Shown: piece by piece, positions 1 to 8,096 of the stretch
Layout of the letters: every line of letters starts with the position of its first letter
Position numbering within the stretch: the first letter of the stretch is position 1
Assembly: GCF_000403785.1 (NCBI RefSeq)
Contig: NZ_APHJ01000018.1
Coordinates: 62,001-126,000 of the forward strand
Source: Gillisia sp. CAL575
Lineage (GTDB): Bacteria > Bacteroidota > Bacteroidia > Flavobacteriales > Flavobacteriaceae
Length of the DNA stretch: 64,000 nucleotides
Reading direction: 5' to 3'
Program-made: the position numbers and the translations under genes
Notes under the pieces: generated by a model
The model's input: the letters and a program-made list of their open reading frames with translations, nothing else
Told to the model about the DNA's origin: nothing
The model's database searches: none

Positions 1-65
1 ATAAATCAAGTTTCCAAAATTGGAACATATTTTATAAATAAGTGTAAATTTTTTTATTAGGGCTC

Positions 66-93
66 TATTTTTAGAATTTAAATTCTAAAAATA
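66..93. terminator. 28-bp perfect A/T palindrome, possible bidirectional terminator
   Basis: A perfect palindrome with 14-bp arms centred between 79 and 80. Its core is TAGAATTTAAATTCTA, flanked by T-runs on the left and A-runs on the right. As RNA from either strand it would form a hairpin with a U-rich tail, as in a bidirectional terminator. It lies about 230 bp upstream of the exporter operon and may close a gene left of the window. The rest of 1-319 shows no gene, only A/T-rich sequence and the operator-like site at 234-251. Confidence 0.4.
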
Positions 94-233
94 AAAAATT
101 TCAATATCATTTTTTTTAATAAATTTATAATAATCAATGATTTACAAAATTCCTGTTTAAGTTTATTTCCTTTCTCCCCCATAATAATATCTATTTTTCC
201 CAATAGAAAGGTATATAGATTTTAGTTGAATTT

Positions 234-251
234 ACCGTCATTTATAAATGG
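234..251 (+). promoter_or_regulatory. 18-bp operator-like near-palindrome upstream of the exporter operon
   Basis: The sequence ACCGTCATTTATAAATGG contains the perfect 12-bp palindrome CATTTATAAATG (239-250). The same 18 bp occurs in inverted orientation at 5513-5530, upstream of the peptide gene. Each copy lies about 70-76 bp from the next start codon. Two related half sites precede rteC. The likeliest binder is the AraC-type regulator encoded at 3804-5522; this is inference from position and from the exact repetition. Confidence 0.6.
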
Positions 252-319
252 ATAGTTTGTTCGTCTACAGTTATCATTTTTCAAAATTAATTTAGTGTTC
301 TGACTTTCAATTATATAAT

Positions 320-2494
320 ATGTTTGGAGCTAAGAATTTTCCGGTTTATCGCCAGCTCGATCAGATGGACTGTGGTCCCACCTGCCTAAAAATAATTACA
401 GATTTTTATGGAGGAAATTATAATCTGAATTATCTAAGAGAAATATCTTGTCTTCAAAAAGGAGGTGTGTCTCTGGCAGGTCTTTCAAATGCCTTAAAAA
501 GAATAGGAATGGATTCTATAGGAATTAAGGCAACTGTTCAGGAGCTTCTTCATGAAGTGCCGCTCCCTGCAATCGCTCATTGGTCAAACAATCATTTTTT
601 GGTAGTTTACAGAACAGATAAAAGGAATGTTTTTGTATCTGATCCTGCTCTAGGATGTATGAAATACTCTCATGCTGAATTTCGGAATAGCTGGGTAGAA
701 GAAAATAATGAAGGCGTATTGCTCTTGGCTGAACCTAATCAAAATTTTTCTATACAAGATTTAGAAGATAACAAAGCACAGGGGTTAGGATTTCTAATTG
801 ATTATCTGAAACCATATAAAAAATATATCTACCAGATTTTTTTAGGATTGTTCATCGCTTCTGTTGTTCAGTTAATATTACCTTTTCTAACTCAAAGCAT
901 CGTCGATTACGGTATTAATTACGAGAATATTGATTTTATATCCCTCATCGTTATAGCACAGCTTTTTTTATTTCTTGTCAGATCTGCTTCAGGAATAATC
1001 AGGGATTGGATATTGTTACATATTGGAACTAAGGTTATAATCGCAATGATTTCCGATTACCTTGATAAAATTTTAAAACTTCCCATAGCGTTTTTCGATT
1101 CCAAAACTACTGGGGATTTTATGCAGCGCATTTATGATCATCAAAGAATAGAAGAATTTTTAAGTGGAGGATCACTGACGATTCTTTTTGATCTACTTAC
1201 AATTTTCATTTTTGCCATTATCCTGGGAATTTTTAATACTTCTATTTTTATGATTTTTATTACCGGAATCATTTTGTTTATGGGATGGTCATTGATATTT
1301 ATGAAGAAAAAGGAGGTGCTAGATCATCAGCTATTCGATTTAAACCGAAAAGACCAATCTTTATTCCTTCAAATAATATTAAGTGTGCTGGAAATCAAAC
1401 TAAATAATTCTGAGGAAAGAAGAAAATCTGAATGGAGAATCAACCAAGCCCAGCTTTTTGGGCTGCAATCAAGTATTTTGATAGTAGATCAGGCACAAAT
1501 TAATGGAGGTAAATTTATAAATGAATTTACGAGTATCCTTATAATATTCTGGTCAGCAAAGGCTGTAATAGCTGGAGAAATTAGCTTAGGAACTATGCTG
1601 GCGATTCAATTTATCGTGGGAAGTTTATATGTTCCAATTTCAAACAGCATGGATTTCCTTGTCGGGTACCAAAGAGCTAGACTTTCTTTAGATAGGTTAT
1701 CCGAAATTCATAATCAAGAACCTGAAGTTAAAAATGCTTATAGCGGATTTTATATGGATCCTGGTGACATAGTGTTTAAAAATGTAAGTTTTAAATTCAA
1801 TCCCATCAATTCAAGATCTATACTTCATAATATTTCTATAACTATAGCTCAAGGTAAAGTTACTGCCATTGTCGGTGCCAGTGGTTCGGGTAAAACAACA
1901 CTTCTGAAATTATTACTAAAACTTTATAACCCCATTGAAGGAAAAATTAGCATTGGCGATCAAAATCTTGAGAATATTAAAGCAGATAAATGGAGACAGG
2001 TTTGTGGCGCGGTATTACAAGATGGAATACTTTTCAATGATACCATAGAAAGAAACATTACGGAATCTAAATCCCAAGAGCCTGTCAACCAACACGAAAT
2101 TGATAAAGCAGTGAAACTGGCGAATTTGTCGGATTTCATTGATGAACTGCCTTTTAAATATCAGACTAAAATTGGGGAGCAAGGCCAGCTATTAAGCGGA
2201 GGAGAAAAGCAAAGATTACTTATTGCAAGAGCAATTTATAAGAATCCTGATTATCTGTTCTTCGATGAAGCAACGAGCTCCCTAGATGCGGAAAATGAAA
2301 AAGTAATTACTGAAAATTTAAATCAGTTTTATAAAAACAAAACTGTAGTCATAATAGCTCATCGATTGTCCACGGTAAAAAATGCGGATCAAATTCTAGT
2401 AATGCATAAAGGTAATGTAGTCGAAGAAGGTAATCATCAGGAACTGCTATCACGACAAGGTTTTTATTTCCAATTAATACAGAATCAACTTTAA
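320..2494 (+). CDS. Peptidase-containing ABC transporter (C39 bacteriocin-type exporter)
   Basis: A 724-residue inner-membrane exporter that trims and secretes double-glycine-leader peptides. The N-terminal C39 peptidase domain (about 1-150) has the catalytic Cys18 in DCGPTCL, with a later NHF histidine and VSDP aspartate. A six-helix permease follows (about 165-460), then the ATPase with Walker A GASGSGKTT near 520, signature LSGGEKQR near 625 and Walker B YLFFDEATSSLD near 645. All catalytic parts look intact. HlyD follows after 15 bp, then the AraC regulator. The matching substrate is the small peptide at 5606-5728. A toxin exporter and a signal-peptide exporter look alike at this level. 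Confidence 0.93.
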   Translation: MFGAKNFPVYRQLDQMDCGPTCLKIITDFYGGNYNLNYLREISCLQKGGVSLAGLSNALKRIGMDSIGIKATVQELLHEVPLPAIAHWSNNHFLVVYRTDKRNVFVSDPALGCMKYSHAEFRNSWVEENNEGVLLLAEPNQNFSIQDLEDNKAQGLGFLIDYLKPYKKYIYQIFLGLFIASVVQLILPFLTQSIVDYGINYENIDFISLIVIAQLFLFLVRSASGIIRDWILLHIGTKVIIAMISDYLDKILKLPIAFFDSKTTGDFMQRIYDHQRIEEFLSGGSLTILFDLLTIFIFAIILGIFNTSIFMIFITGIILFMGWSLIFMKKKEVLDHQLFDLNRKDQSLFLQIILSVLEIKLNNSEERRKSEWRINQAQLFGLQSSILIVDQAQINGGKFINEFTSILIIFWSAKAVIAGEISLGTMLAIQFIVGSLYVPISNSMDFLVGYQRARLSLDRLSEIHNQEPEVKNAYSGFYMDPGDIVFKNVSFKFNPINSRSILHNISITIAQGKVTAIVGASGSGKTTLLKLLLKLYNPIEGKISIGDQNLENIKADKWRQVCGAVLQDGILFNDTIERNITESKSQEPVNQHEIDKAVKLANLSDFIDELPFKYQTKIGEQGQLLSGGEKQRLLIARAIYKNPDYLFFDEATSSLDAENEKVITENLNQFYKNKTVVIIAHRLSTVKNADQILVMHKGNVVEEGNHQELLSRQGFYFQLIQNQL

Positions 2495-2509
2495 AATAAA
2501 TACTATAAA

Positions 2510-3793
2510 ATGTTTAATTCTAATAAAGTTAGAGAGCTTGATAAGGAGCCTGGATGGGTATTACGTAACGGAACTATCTTTATTTTTGTAATGTTAATTC
2601 TTGTACTCCTACTTGCTTCCTTCTTCCCGTTTAATGAAGTGGTTGAAGGAAATGTCATGATTACTTCAGATAACCCACCAGCACATATTAAAGCCAAAAA
2701 TGCCGGAAAGATTTTGGCAATTAATTATAAAGCTGGAGATACGGTTATAAAAGGAGCTATTTTAGGTGAACTAGAAAATAACGGAAAGAGAGAGGATATT
2801 CTTTATCTTAAAAATCAACTAAAGAGTTCCTTAGATGAAATTTACTCTCTTGAAGATTTATCAAAAACTTTTTCACCACAACTGCATTTAGGAAGCGATA
2901 TCCAATTGTATTATAATACTTTTTGGAATAATTATCAGCAATTGATATTAGATGAGTCTCTTCAGGATTTTAATATTTATGATGAACAAATCAAAGCAGA
3001 ATTAATCAATCAGAAAAATTCAATTCAGAACAAAAAAGAGGAATTAATTACTATGGAAAGAAATCTGGAGGTTTCTCAAAATAATTTTAGTAGATATAAG
3101 CAGTTGTTTCAAAAGGGTGTGATATCTCAACTGGATCTGGAAACAACAGAAAAAGAACTTTTAAGTGTACAACGGCAATTTCATTTATTAAAACAAGAAA
3201 TTAACCAGTTGAAGTTAGAAAATAGCGGATTTCAAAACAAACAAAAACTTACCACTCACAGTTCTATTAGGAATAAAAATAATTTAGAGATGGATTTAGA
3301 GCTATCCAGACAAAATTTACTTAATTCCATTACAGAATGGGAAGATAAATATCTTCTAAAAAGCCCTATTGAGGGACGAATTTCATTTTTCGAAGTTTGG
3401 GGAGAGTATCAGAATATTACCGAAGGGGAAAACATTTTCACGGTGGTTCCTTTAATTCAGCAAAACTTAATCGGGAAATGTGAAGTTCCATTACGAAATT
3501 CTGGTAAACTTAAAGCAGGCCAAAAGGTAAATTTGAAACTTGAAAATTATCCATATCGGGAATGGGGAATGGTAAGAGCGAAGGTGGGATCGATTTCTGA
3601 AGTACCTAAAACAGGTAAGAACCCTACATATATTGTTTATCTAGATATTGATCACCTTAAGACATCGTATGGTAAAAATTTGCAATTTCATCAAGAGTTG
3701 AAAGGTACTGCTGAAATCTTGCTTAATGAAGTAACAGTTATGGACCGAGTTTTTTTTCAATTTAGGCATTTATGGTCAAATCAGAAATTTTAA
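2510..3793 (+). CDS. HlyD-family membrane fusion protein
   Basis: A 427-residue periplasmic adaptor that links the upstream ABC exporter to an outer-membrane channel. It has a short cytosolic N-terminus, one membrane helix (about 20-40), a lipoyl/barrel-sandwich half motif (AKNAGKILAINYKAGDTV), a long coiled coil (about 90-270) rich in Gln, Leu and Glu, the second half motif (KSPIEGRISF) and a C-terminal beta barrel. The length is normal for the family. It starts 15 bp after the exporter and ends 10 bp before the regulator, so the three genes form one operon. No TolC-like gene is in the window, so a housekeeping one is presumably used. Confidence 0.92.
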   Translation: MFNSNKVRELDKEPGWVLRNGTIFIFVMLILVLLLASFFPFNEVVEGNVMITSDNPPAHIKAKNAGKILAINYKAGDTVIKGAILGELENNGKREDILYLKNQLKSSLDEIYSLEDLSKTFSPQLHLGSDIQLYYNTFWNNYQQLILDESLQDFNIYDEQIKAELINQKNSIQNKKEELITMERNLEVSQNNFSRYKQLFQKGVISQLDLETTEKELLSVQRQFHLLKQEINQLKLENSGFQNKQKLTTHSSIRNKNNLEMDLELSRQNLLNSITEWEDKYLLKSPIEGRISFFEVWGEYQNITEGENIFTVVPLIQQNLIGKCEVPLRNSGKLKAGQKVNLKLENYPYREWGMVRAKVGSISEVPKTGKNPTYIVYLDIDHLKTSYGKNLQFHQELKGTAEILLNEVTVMDRVFFQFRHLWSNQKF

Positions 3794-3803
3794 ATGATAA
3801 AGA

Positions 3804-5522
3804 ATGATCTTCTCTTCTCTAATACAATATTTTCGATTCCAGGTCTTGATCGGCCTAGCACTCGTATTTTGTGTAACTCAGATGGGATTTTCACAAACTA
3901 TAAATACTAAGTCACCTTCTGACTATTCGATTGCTACCTCTTATGAGCTACTACATATAATGGAAGAAGAGGCCACGGAAGCATCAAAATTTGACGAACT
4001 TCGAAATATAATCAGAATTCATGTAAACAAGTCAAAGAAAGAAAATAATCCTATAGAACTAGCAAGGGCATTCTATTATTTATTTTTTATTGAAAAGCCG
4101 CAGCTCGCATTAGCTTATGCAGATTCTATTATTTTAATTACAGAAAATAGTGATCATAAAAGTTATCCTACGCTAGGATACACCCTTAAAGCAAATTTGT
4201 TTTATGATCAGGGAAAATTCCAACCGGCACTTGATAATTTTTTAAAAGCCTATAATCTGGCATTAGAAAAAGAAAACAAAGAAGACCAAGGGGAAATATC
4301 ACTGGCAATCGCAGCAATTCGAAATATTAATGGTCAGCATTATGCCGCCGCCGATCTTTATAAACGGTCCCTAAGCTTACTAAAGCAGAATGATAATTTT
4401 CCTGATGCATATTATGAAGATTACTCTACCTTGTTATATAATCTTTCCCTTACTTATTTAAGATTATCACAAATAGACACTGCAAAATTTTATGTGCGAA
4501 AAGGTTTAAAACTGTCGCAATCTTTAAAAAAAACTGATGATTTCAGGGATTTCGTGCTTGTTGATGCCCAAATAAATTACTATCAGAAAGATTACCAAAA
4601 ATCAAAAGATAGCTTGTTGAAATATATTAATAAATTAGAGGGTACCGAGAGAGCAATTAAACTTTATTACCTAGGAAAAATTGAAAAATATTTAAAAAAT
4701 GATAAGCTTGCAATGGCTTATTTTAAAGAAATAGATTCTATCGTTTCACTAACTGGGGATCCTTTTGGAGAAGTTAAGGATGTTTATCAGCAGCTTATTA
4801 TCTATTCTGTTCTTGAGGATAACGAAAAAGAGCAAATTAAATATATAGAAAAATTGATTCATAATGATAGCATATTATCATCGGCTCAGGAAAATGTTAA
4901 TAATCAGGTCGTAATAGCATATGATATACCCGATCTTAAACGGCAAAAACTGAAAGCTGAAAAACAACTAGAAGCAAAAACTTTTTATATAATTGGATTC
5001 GCTGTTTTTGCAGGGATTGCTATTTTAATCGGTATTTACTTTTTCTTCCGTTCAAGAAACATAAGAAAAAGATTAAATATTTTAATGGAAGGTGTTGAAG
5101 TTCAGATATATGAACCGAAGCAAGTTACTGAACACCCATCTTCGGTACCGATAGAAATTAGAAAAGAGATCTTATCAAGACTTAATACCTTTGAAAATTC
5201 AGATCGATTTTTAAATAAAGATCTTGATTTGTCTATTCTATCCAATGATTTAGGCACTAACACAACATACCTTTCAACCATTATTAACCATTATAAAAAG
5301 GTGAATTTCCCCAATTACCTTAAGGATCTGAGAATAAGAGCAGCCATCACTCGTCTTAGTAACGATCCAGATTTACTAAAATACAACTATCAGGGATTGG
5401 CAGAAATTTTCGGATTTAAGACAGGAGAATCTTTTTCCAAAGCTTTTTATAAGAAAACCGGAGTTTCTCCTTCAATGTTTTTAAATGAACTAAAATCAAG
5501 GGAAACTAGTCGCCATTTATAA
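3804..5522 (+). CDS. Transmembrane TPR/AraC-type regulator, candidate peptide sensor
   Basis: A 572-residue one-component regulator. A signal sequence (about 1-30, ending GFSQ) is followed by a helical TPR-like region (about 60-380), one membrane helix (about 393-415, FYIIGFAVFAGIAILIGIYF) and a C-terminal AraC-type double helix-turn-helix (about 450-565, including YLSTIINHYKKVNFPNYLKDLR and FGFKTGESFSKAFYKKTG). This arrangement puts the TPR part in the periplasm and the DNA-binding part in the cytosol. It is the third gene of the exporter operon. Its stop codon lies inside the operator-like site 5513-5530. I infer that it senses the exported peptide, or a product of it, and binds the repeated palindrome. 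Confidence 0.85.
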   Translation: MIFSSLIQYFRFQVLIGLALVFCVTQMGFSQTINTKSPSDYSIATSYELLHIMEEEATEASKFDELRNIIRIHVNKSKKENNPIELARAFYYLFFIEKPQLALAYADSIILITENSDHKSYPTLGYTLKANLFYDQGKFQPALDNFLKAYNLALEKENKEDQGEISLAIAAIRNINGQHYAAADLYKRSLSLLKQNDNFPDAYYEDYSTLLYNLSLTYLRLSQIDTAKFYVRKGLKLSQSLKKTDDFRDFVLVDAQINYYQKDYQKSKDSLLKYINKLEGTERAIKLYYLGKIEKYLKNDKLAMAYFKEIDSIVSLTGDPFGEVKDVYQQLIIYSVLEDNEKEQIKYIEKLIHNDSILSSAQENVNNQVVIAYDIPDLKRQKLKAEKQLEAKTFYIIGFAVFAGIAILIGIYFFFRSRNIRKRLNILMEGVEVQIYEPKQVTEHPSSVPIEIRKEILSRLNTFENSDRFLNKDLDLSILSNDLGTNTTYLSTIINHYKKVNFPNYLKDLRIRAAITRLSNDPDLLKYNYQGLAEIFGFKTGESFSKAFYKKTGVSPSMFLNELKSRETSRHL

Positions 5523-5530
5523 ATGACGGT
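5513..5530 (-). promoter_or_regulatory. Second, inverted copy of the 18-bp operator-like site
   Basis: This is the exact reverse complement of the 18 bp at 234-251, read here as CCATTTATAAATGACGGT. It overlaps the stop codon of the AraC-type gene and lies 75 bp upstream of the peptide start. A weak promoter-like TTCATTTG (7 of 8 to TAnnTTTG) lies between site and gene. An exact 18-bp repeat at two promoters of one locus is unlikely by chance even in A/T-rich DNA. Confidence 0.6.
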
Positions 5531-5605
5531 TTAAATTTTTTGCTGAATGTGTTCATTTGTGATTACTTAGTGTATGTAAATTTTTATTAATCAAATACTT
5601 AAATC

Positions 5606-5728
5606 ATGAAAAAAGTACTAAAAGATTTCAAAGGAAGAGAACTGAAGAATTTGGATAAAATTCGAGGTGGGGGAGAGGATGGACCTATAGATAGGGACAA
5701 AATTAAAAGACCAAAGGCAGGAAGATAA
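5606..5728 (+). CDS. Small double-glycine leader peptide, likely exporter substrate
   Basis: A 40-residue gene too short for routine calling. The N-terminus is a typical C39 leader: MKK start, a basic/amphipathic stretch, then LKNLDKIRGG with conserved leader leucines and a Gly-Gly cleavage site. Cleavage after that GG would release an 18-residue peptide GEDGPIDRDKIKRPKAGR, hydrophilic with several charges, two prolines and no Cys. It has no Ser, Thr or Cys, so lanthionine rings are excluded. It sits alone behind an operator-like site and ahead of a strong terminator, as expected for a highly expressed short mRNA. It looks more like a pheromone or linear microcin than a membrane-active bacteriocin; the function is inferred. 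Confidence 0.75.
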   Translation: MKKVLKDFKGRELKNLDKIRGGGEDGPIDRDKIKRPKAGR

Positions 5729-5750
5729 ATTGAATTGTCTATGTATTCCT

Positions 5751-5787
5751 AAATTCCCGAGTCAAATTTAAGGTCTCGGGAATTTTT
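5751..5787 (+). terminator. Intrinsic terminator after the peptide gene
   Basis: A perfect 11-bp stem, AAATTCCCGAG (5751-5761) with CTCGGGAATTT (5775-5785), a 13-nt loop and a T-tract. It separates the peptide gene from the S9 peptidase 12 bp further on, so the peptidase is probably made by read-through at a lower level. Confidence 0.8.
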
Positions 5788-5798
5788 AAATTCTAATT

Positions 5799-7967
5799 AT
5801 GAAAAAATTCATTAAACTTTTTCTGACCAATTACCTGATTTTATTTCCAATAATTTGTTATTCTCAGGAAAAACAAATTAACCATTTTAAATATCCCAAT
5901 ATTAATGGGGAAATTAAACATGAGCTAAAATTTGGCGTAAAAGTTACAGATGATTTTTATAATCTAAACCATATTGAAAATGAGAAAGTAAAAGAGTGGT
6001 TTAAATTACAGGATTCTTTGGCAGAAGTATATTTTGATACCATTAAATCAATGCAGAAATACCTGAAAAGATTTAAACAACTTCAAAATTCTACTCAATC
6101 TAAAGTGAGTATGATTAGTGTAAATGAGGCTGGAAATTATTTCTACTTGAAAAAAGATGACAGTCTAGGAATGGAAAAATTGTTTTATAAAAAGAATCTA
6201 GATGCTGAGGAAATAGAATTATTCGATGCTAAACATTATGCTAATGGGGATAAAGAAATCAGTTACCTAAAACCTTCTTTCGACGGAAAAAAAATCGCCA
6301 TTGGATTTATTGAAAACAATGATTTTTCCAGTAAGATTAAAATATACGATTTGGAAGCAGGCAAATTCCTAAATGATGAAATAACAAATATAAATCCTGA
6401 TTTTGGCGGAATAGAATGGCTATCTGATAACTCTGGTTTTATCTATTTATATTTTCCTGAGGTTGACGCATCTAAGCCAGATTTTAAAAAAAAATCATTT
6501 TCTGTGCTACACAAACTAGGGGAGGACAATATAAATGCTAGTCCAATTTTTGGAGCTGATACAAATTTAGAAATTTCAGCAGATTTTTATCCTAAAGTAA
6601 AGATTGGCTCGAGCAAGGATAAGTATATTATTGGTTATGTAGCCAGTTCAGATGATTATTATGACAGTTTTATCGCTGAAATGAGTGATGTTATTAATGG
6701 AAAACCAGATTGGAAACCTTTTTTTAAAAAAGAGGATAAAATATACTACGATCAAGGCGAACTGCGTGGAGAAGAGTTTATTTTCCGCCAAGGAAAATTG
6801 AAGGGAAATAGCTTAGCAAAGATAAATATTTCAAATCCAGATTTTAATAATCCCAAAATTTTAGCAGAAGGAACCAAAGACGATCCAATTACGAATTTTG
6901 TATTAAATAGGGATCATATATTTTTCACAAGATCCTTGTACGGTGCAAATGTTTCCTTGTTTAAAATAAGTTCTGGGAATCAGCTTACCCAACTCGACCT
7001 TCCTTTTACGCCCGGCTATATTTCTTTTTTTGGAGAATCTCTTTCTCATAATACCGTGGGAGTAGGATTGGATGGCTGGACTTCGGATTATACTCGATAT
7101 TTAATAGATGAAAAAGGTAATTTTCAAAAAGAGGCACTTTCAACTGAAAGTGAATACCAAGACTTTGCAGATATTATTTCAGAACAGGTAATGGTCAGCT
7201 CGCATGACGGAATAGAAGTTCCTATGTCATTGGTATATAAGAAGGGGATTAAGAAGAATTCAGAAAATGAAGTCTTCATTTTTGTTTATGGAGCCTATGG
7301 TGAAAGCCTGAGTCCATTTTTCTCTCCTATTTTCTTAGACTGGGCGGCACAGGGTGGAATTCTGGCATTTCCGCATGTCAGAGGTGGAGGGGAGAAAGGA
7401 AAGGAGTGGCATGAACAAGGCATGAAAAATCTTAAATATAACTCATGGAAAGACCTTATAGCCTGTACGGAAGCTTTAATAGACATGAATCTTACTAAAG
7501 AAGGTTTGATTTCATTATATACAAACAGTGCGGGAGGTGTTACCGCGGCAATGGCAGTTAATGAAAGACCTGATCTTTATTCATCTTTTATTGCTGAAGT
7601 ACCCCGATTAAACCCTTTTGGTCTAGAATCTGCCAGTACTGCAAGCAGCACAAGTTATCTGGAATATGGAACTGTAAGGGACAGTGCAGAATATGTAGGA
7701 CTAATAAAAATGGATCCCTATTTAAATATTAAACCTAACATCCACTATCCAGCTACGCTTATAATGCCAAGCTACAATGATGATCGCATTCCTCTATGGG
7801 ATAACGGTAAATATATCGCCAAGCTCCAGAAATACAATACTACAAATTCACCCATTTTAATGGATATAGATTTTGATTCTGGGCACGAAACGTATGGTGA
7901 TTTTAATGAAACAATAAGACTATATAGTAAGATTTTTAGTTTTGCGAAATCCAATATGAAGAATTGA
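5799..7967 (+). CDS. Secreted prolyl oligopeptidase-family (S9) serine peptidase
   Basis: A 722-residue enzyme with a signal peptide (about 1-23, ending CYSQ), so it acts in the periplasm or outside. The N-terminal part carries the prolyl-oligopeptidase beta-propeller (about 40-430) and the C-terminal part an alpha/beta hydrolase. The nucleophile is Ser577 in TNSAGG; the first Gly usual in GGSNGG is Thr here. The aspartate lies in NDDRIP (661/662) and the histidine is His696 in SGHETYG. The triad therefore seems complete. It lies directly after the peptide gene. Since the predicted mature peptide has Gly-Pro and Arg-Pro bonds, this enzyme may trim or degrade it; S9 enzymes also cyclise peptides in some RiPP pathways. 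The link is by position only. Confidence 0.88.
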   Translation: MKKFIKLFLTNYLILFPIICYSQEKQINHFKYPNINGEIKHELKFGVKVTDDFYNLNHIENEKVKEWFKLQDSLAEVYFDTIKSMQKYLKRFKQLQNSTQSKVSMISVNEAGNYFYLKKDDSLGMEKLFYKKNLDAEEIELFDAKHYANGDKEISYLKPSFDGKKIAIGFIENNDFSSKIKIYDLEAGKFLNDEITNINPDFGGIEWLSDNSGFIYLYFPEVDASKPDFKKKSFSVLHKLGEDNINASPIFGADTNLEISADFYPKVKIGSSKDKYIIGYVASSDDYYDSFIAEMSDVINGKPDWKPFFKKEDKIYYDQGELRGEEFIFRQGKLKGNSLAKINISNPDFNNPKILAEGTKDDPITNFVLNRDHIFFTRSLYGANVSLFKISSGNQLTQLDLPFTPGYISFFGESLSHNTVGVGLDGWTSDYTRYLIDEKGNFQKEALSTESEYQDFADIISEQVMVSSHDGIEVPMSLVYKKGIKKNSENEVFIFVYGAYGESLSPFFSPIFLDWAAQGGILAFPHVRGGGEKGKEWHEQGMKNLKYNSWKDLIACTEALIDMNLTKEGLISLYTNSAGGVTAAMAVNERPDLYSSFIAEVPRLNPFGLESASTASSTSYLEYGTVRDSAEYVGLIKMDPYLNIKPNIHYPATLIMPSYNDDRIPLWDNGKYIAKLQKYNTTNSPILMDIDFDSGHETYGDFNETIRLYSKIFSFAKSNMKN

Positions 7968-8018
7968 AATTATCCTTTCGCAGTTAAACTTTAAATTCCT
8001 TTAAATTATTTTCCTATT

Positions 8019-8050
8019 CTTTATAAATGACCCTGTTCCTTTATAAATGG
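8019..8050 (+). promoter_or_regulatory. Tandem operator half sites upstream of rteC
   Basis: Two direct copies of CTTTATAAATG, at 8019-8029 and 8039-8049, are exactly 20 bp apart (two helical turns). Each shares TTTATAAATG with the palindrome found upstream of the exporter and peptide genes. Direct repeats two turns apart suit an AraC-type dimer. They end about 47 bp before the rteC start. Confidence 0.5.
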
Positions 8051-8096
8051 AACGCTTCTCAGTTTTCAGAACATAAGAAATAGACGGATATTTAAG

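Noticed and set aside
320-5728. Lanthipeptide or lasso-peptide cluster
   Set aside because: No LanM, LanB/C, lasso cyclase or radical SAM gene is present, and the peptide has no Ser, Thr or Cys.
7295-7954. Minus-strand frames within the S9 peptidase gene
   Set aside because: They mirror codons of a well-supported enzyme and encode no recognisable domain.
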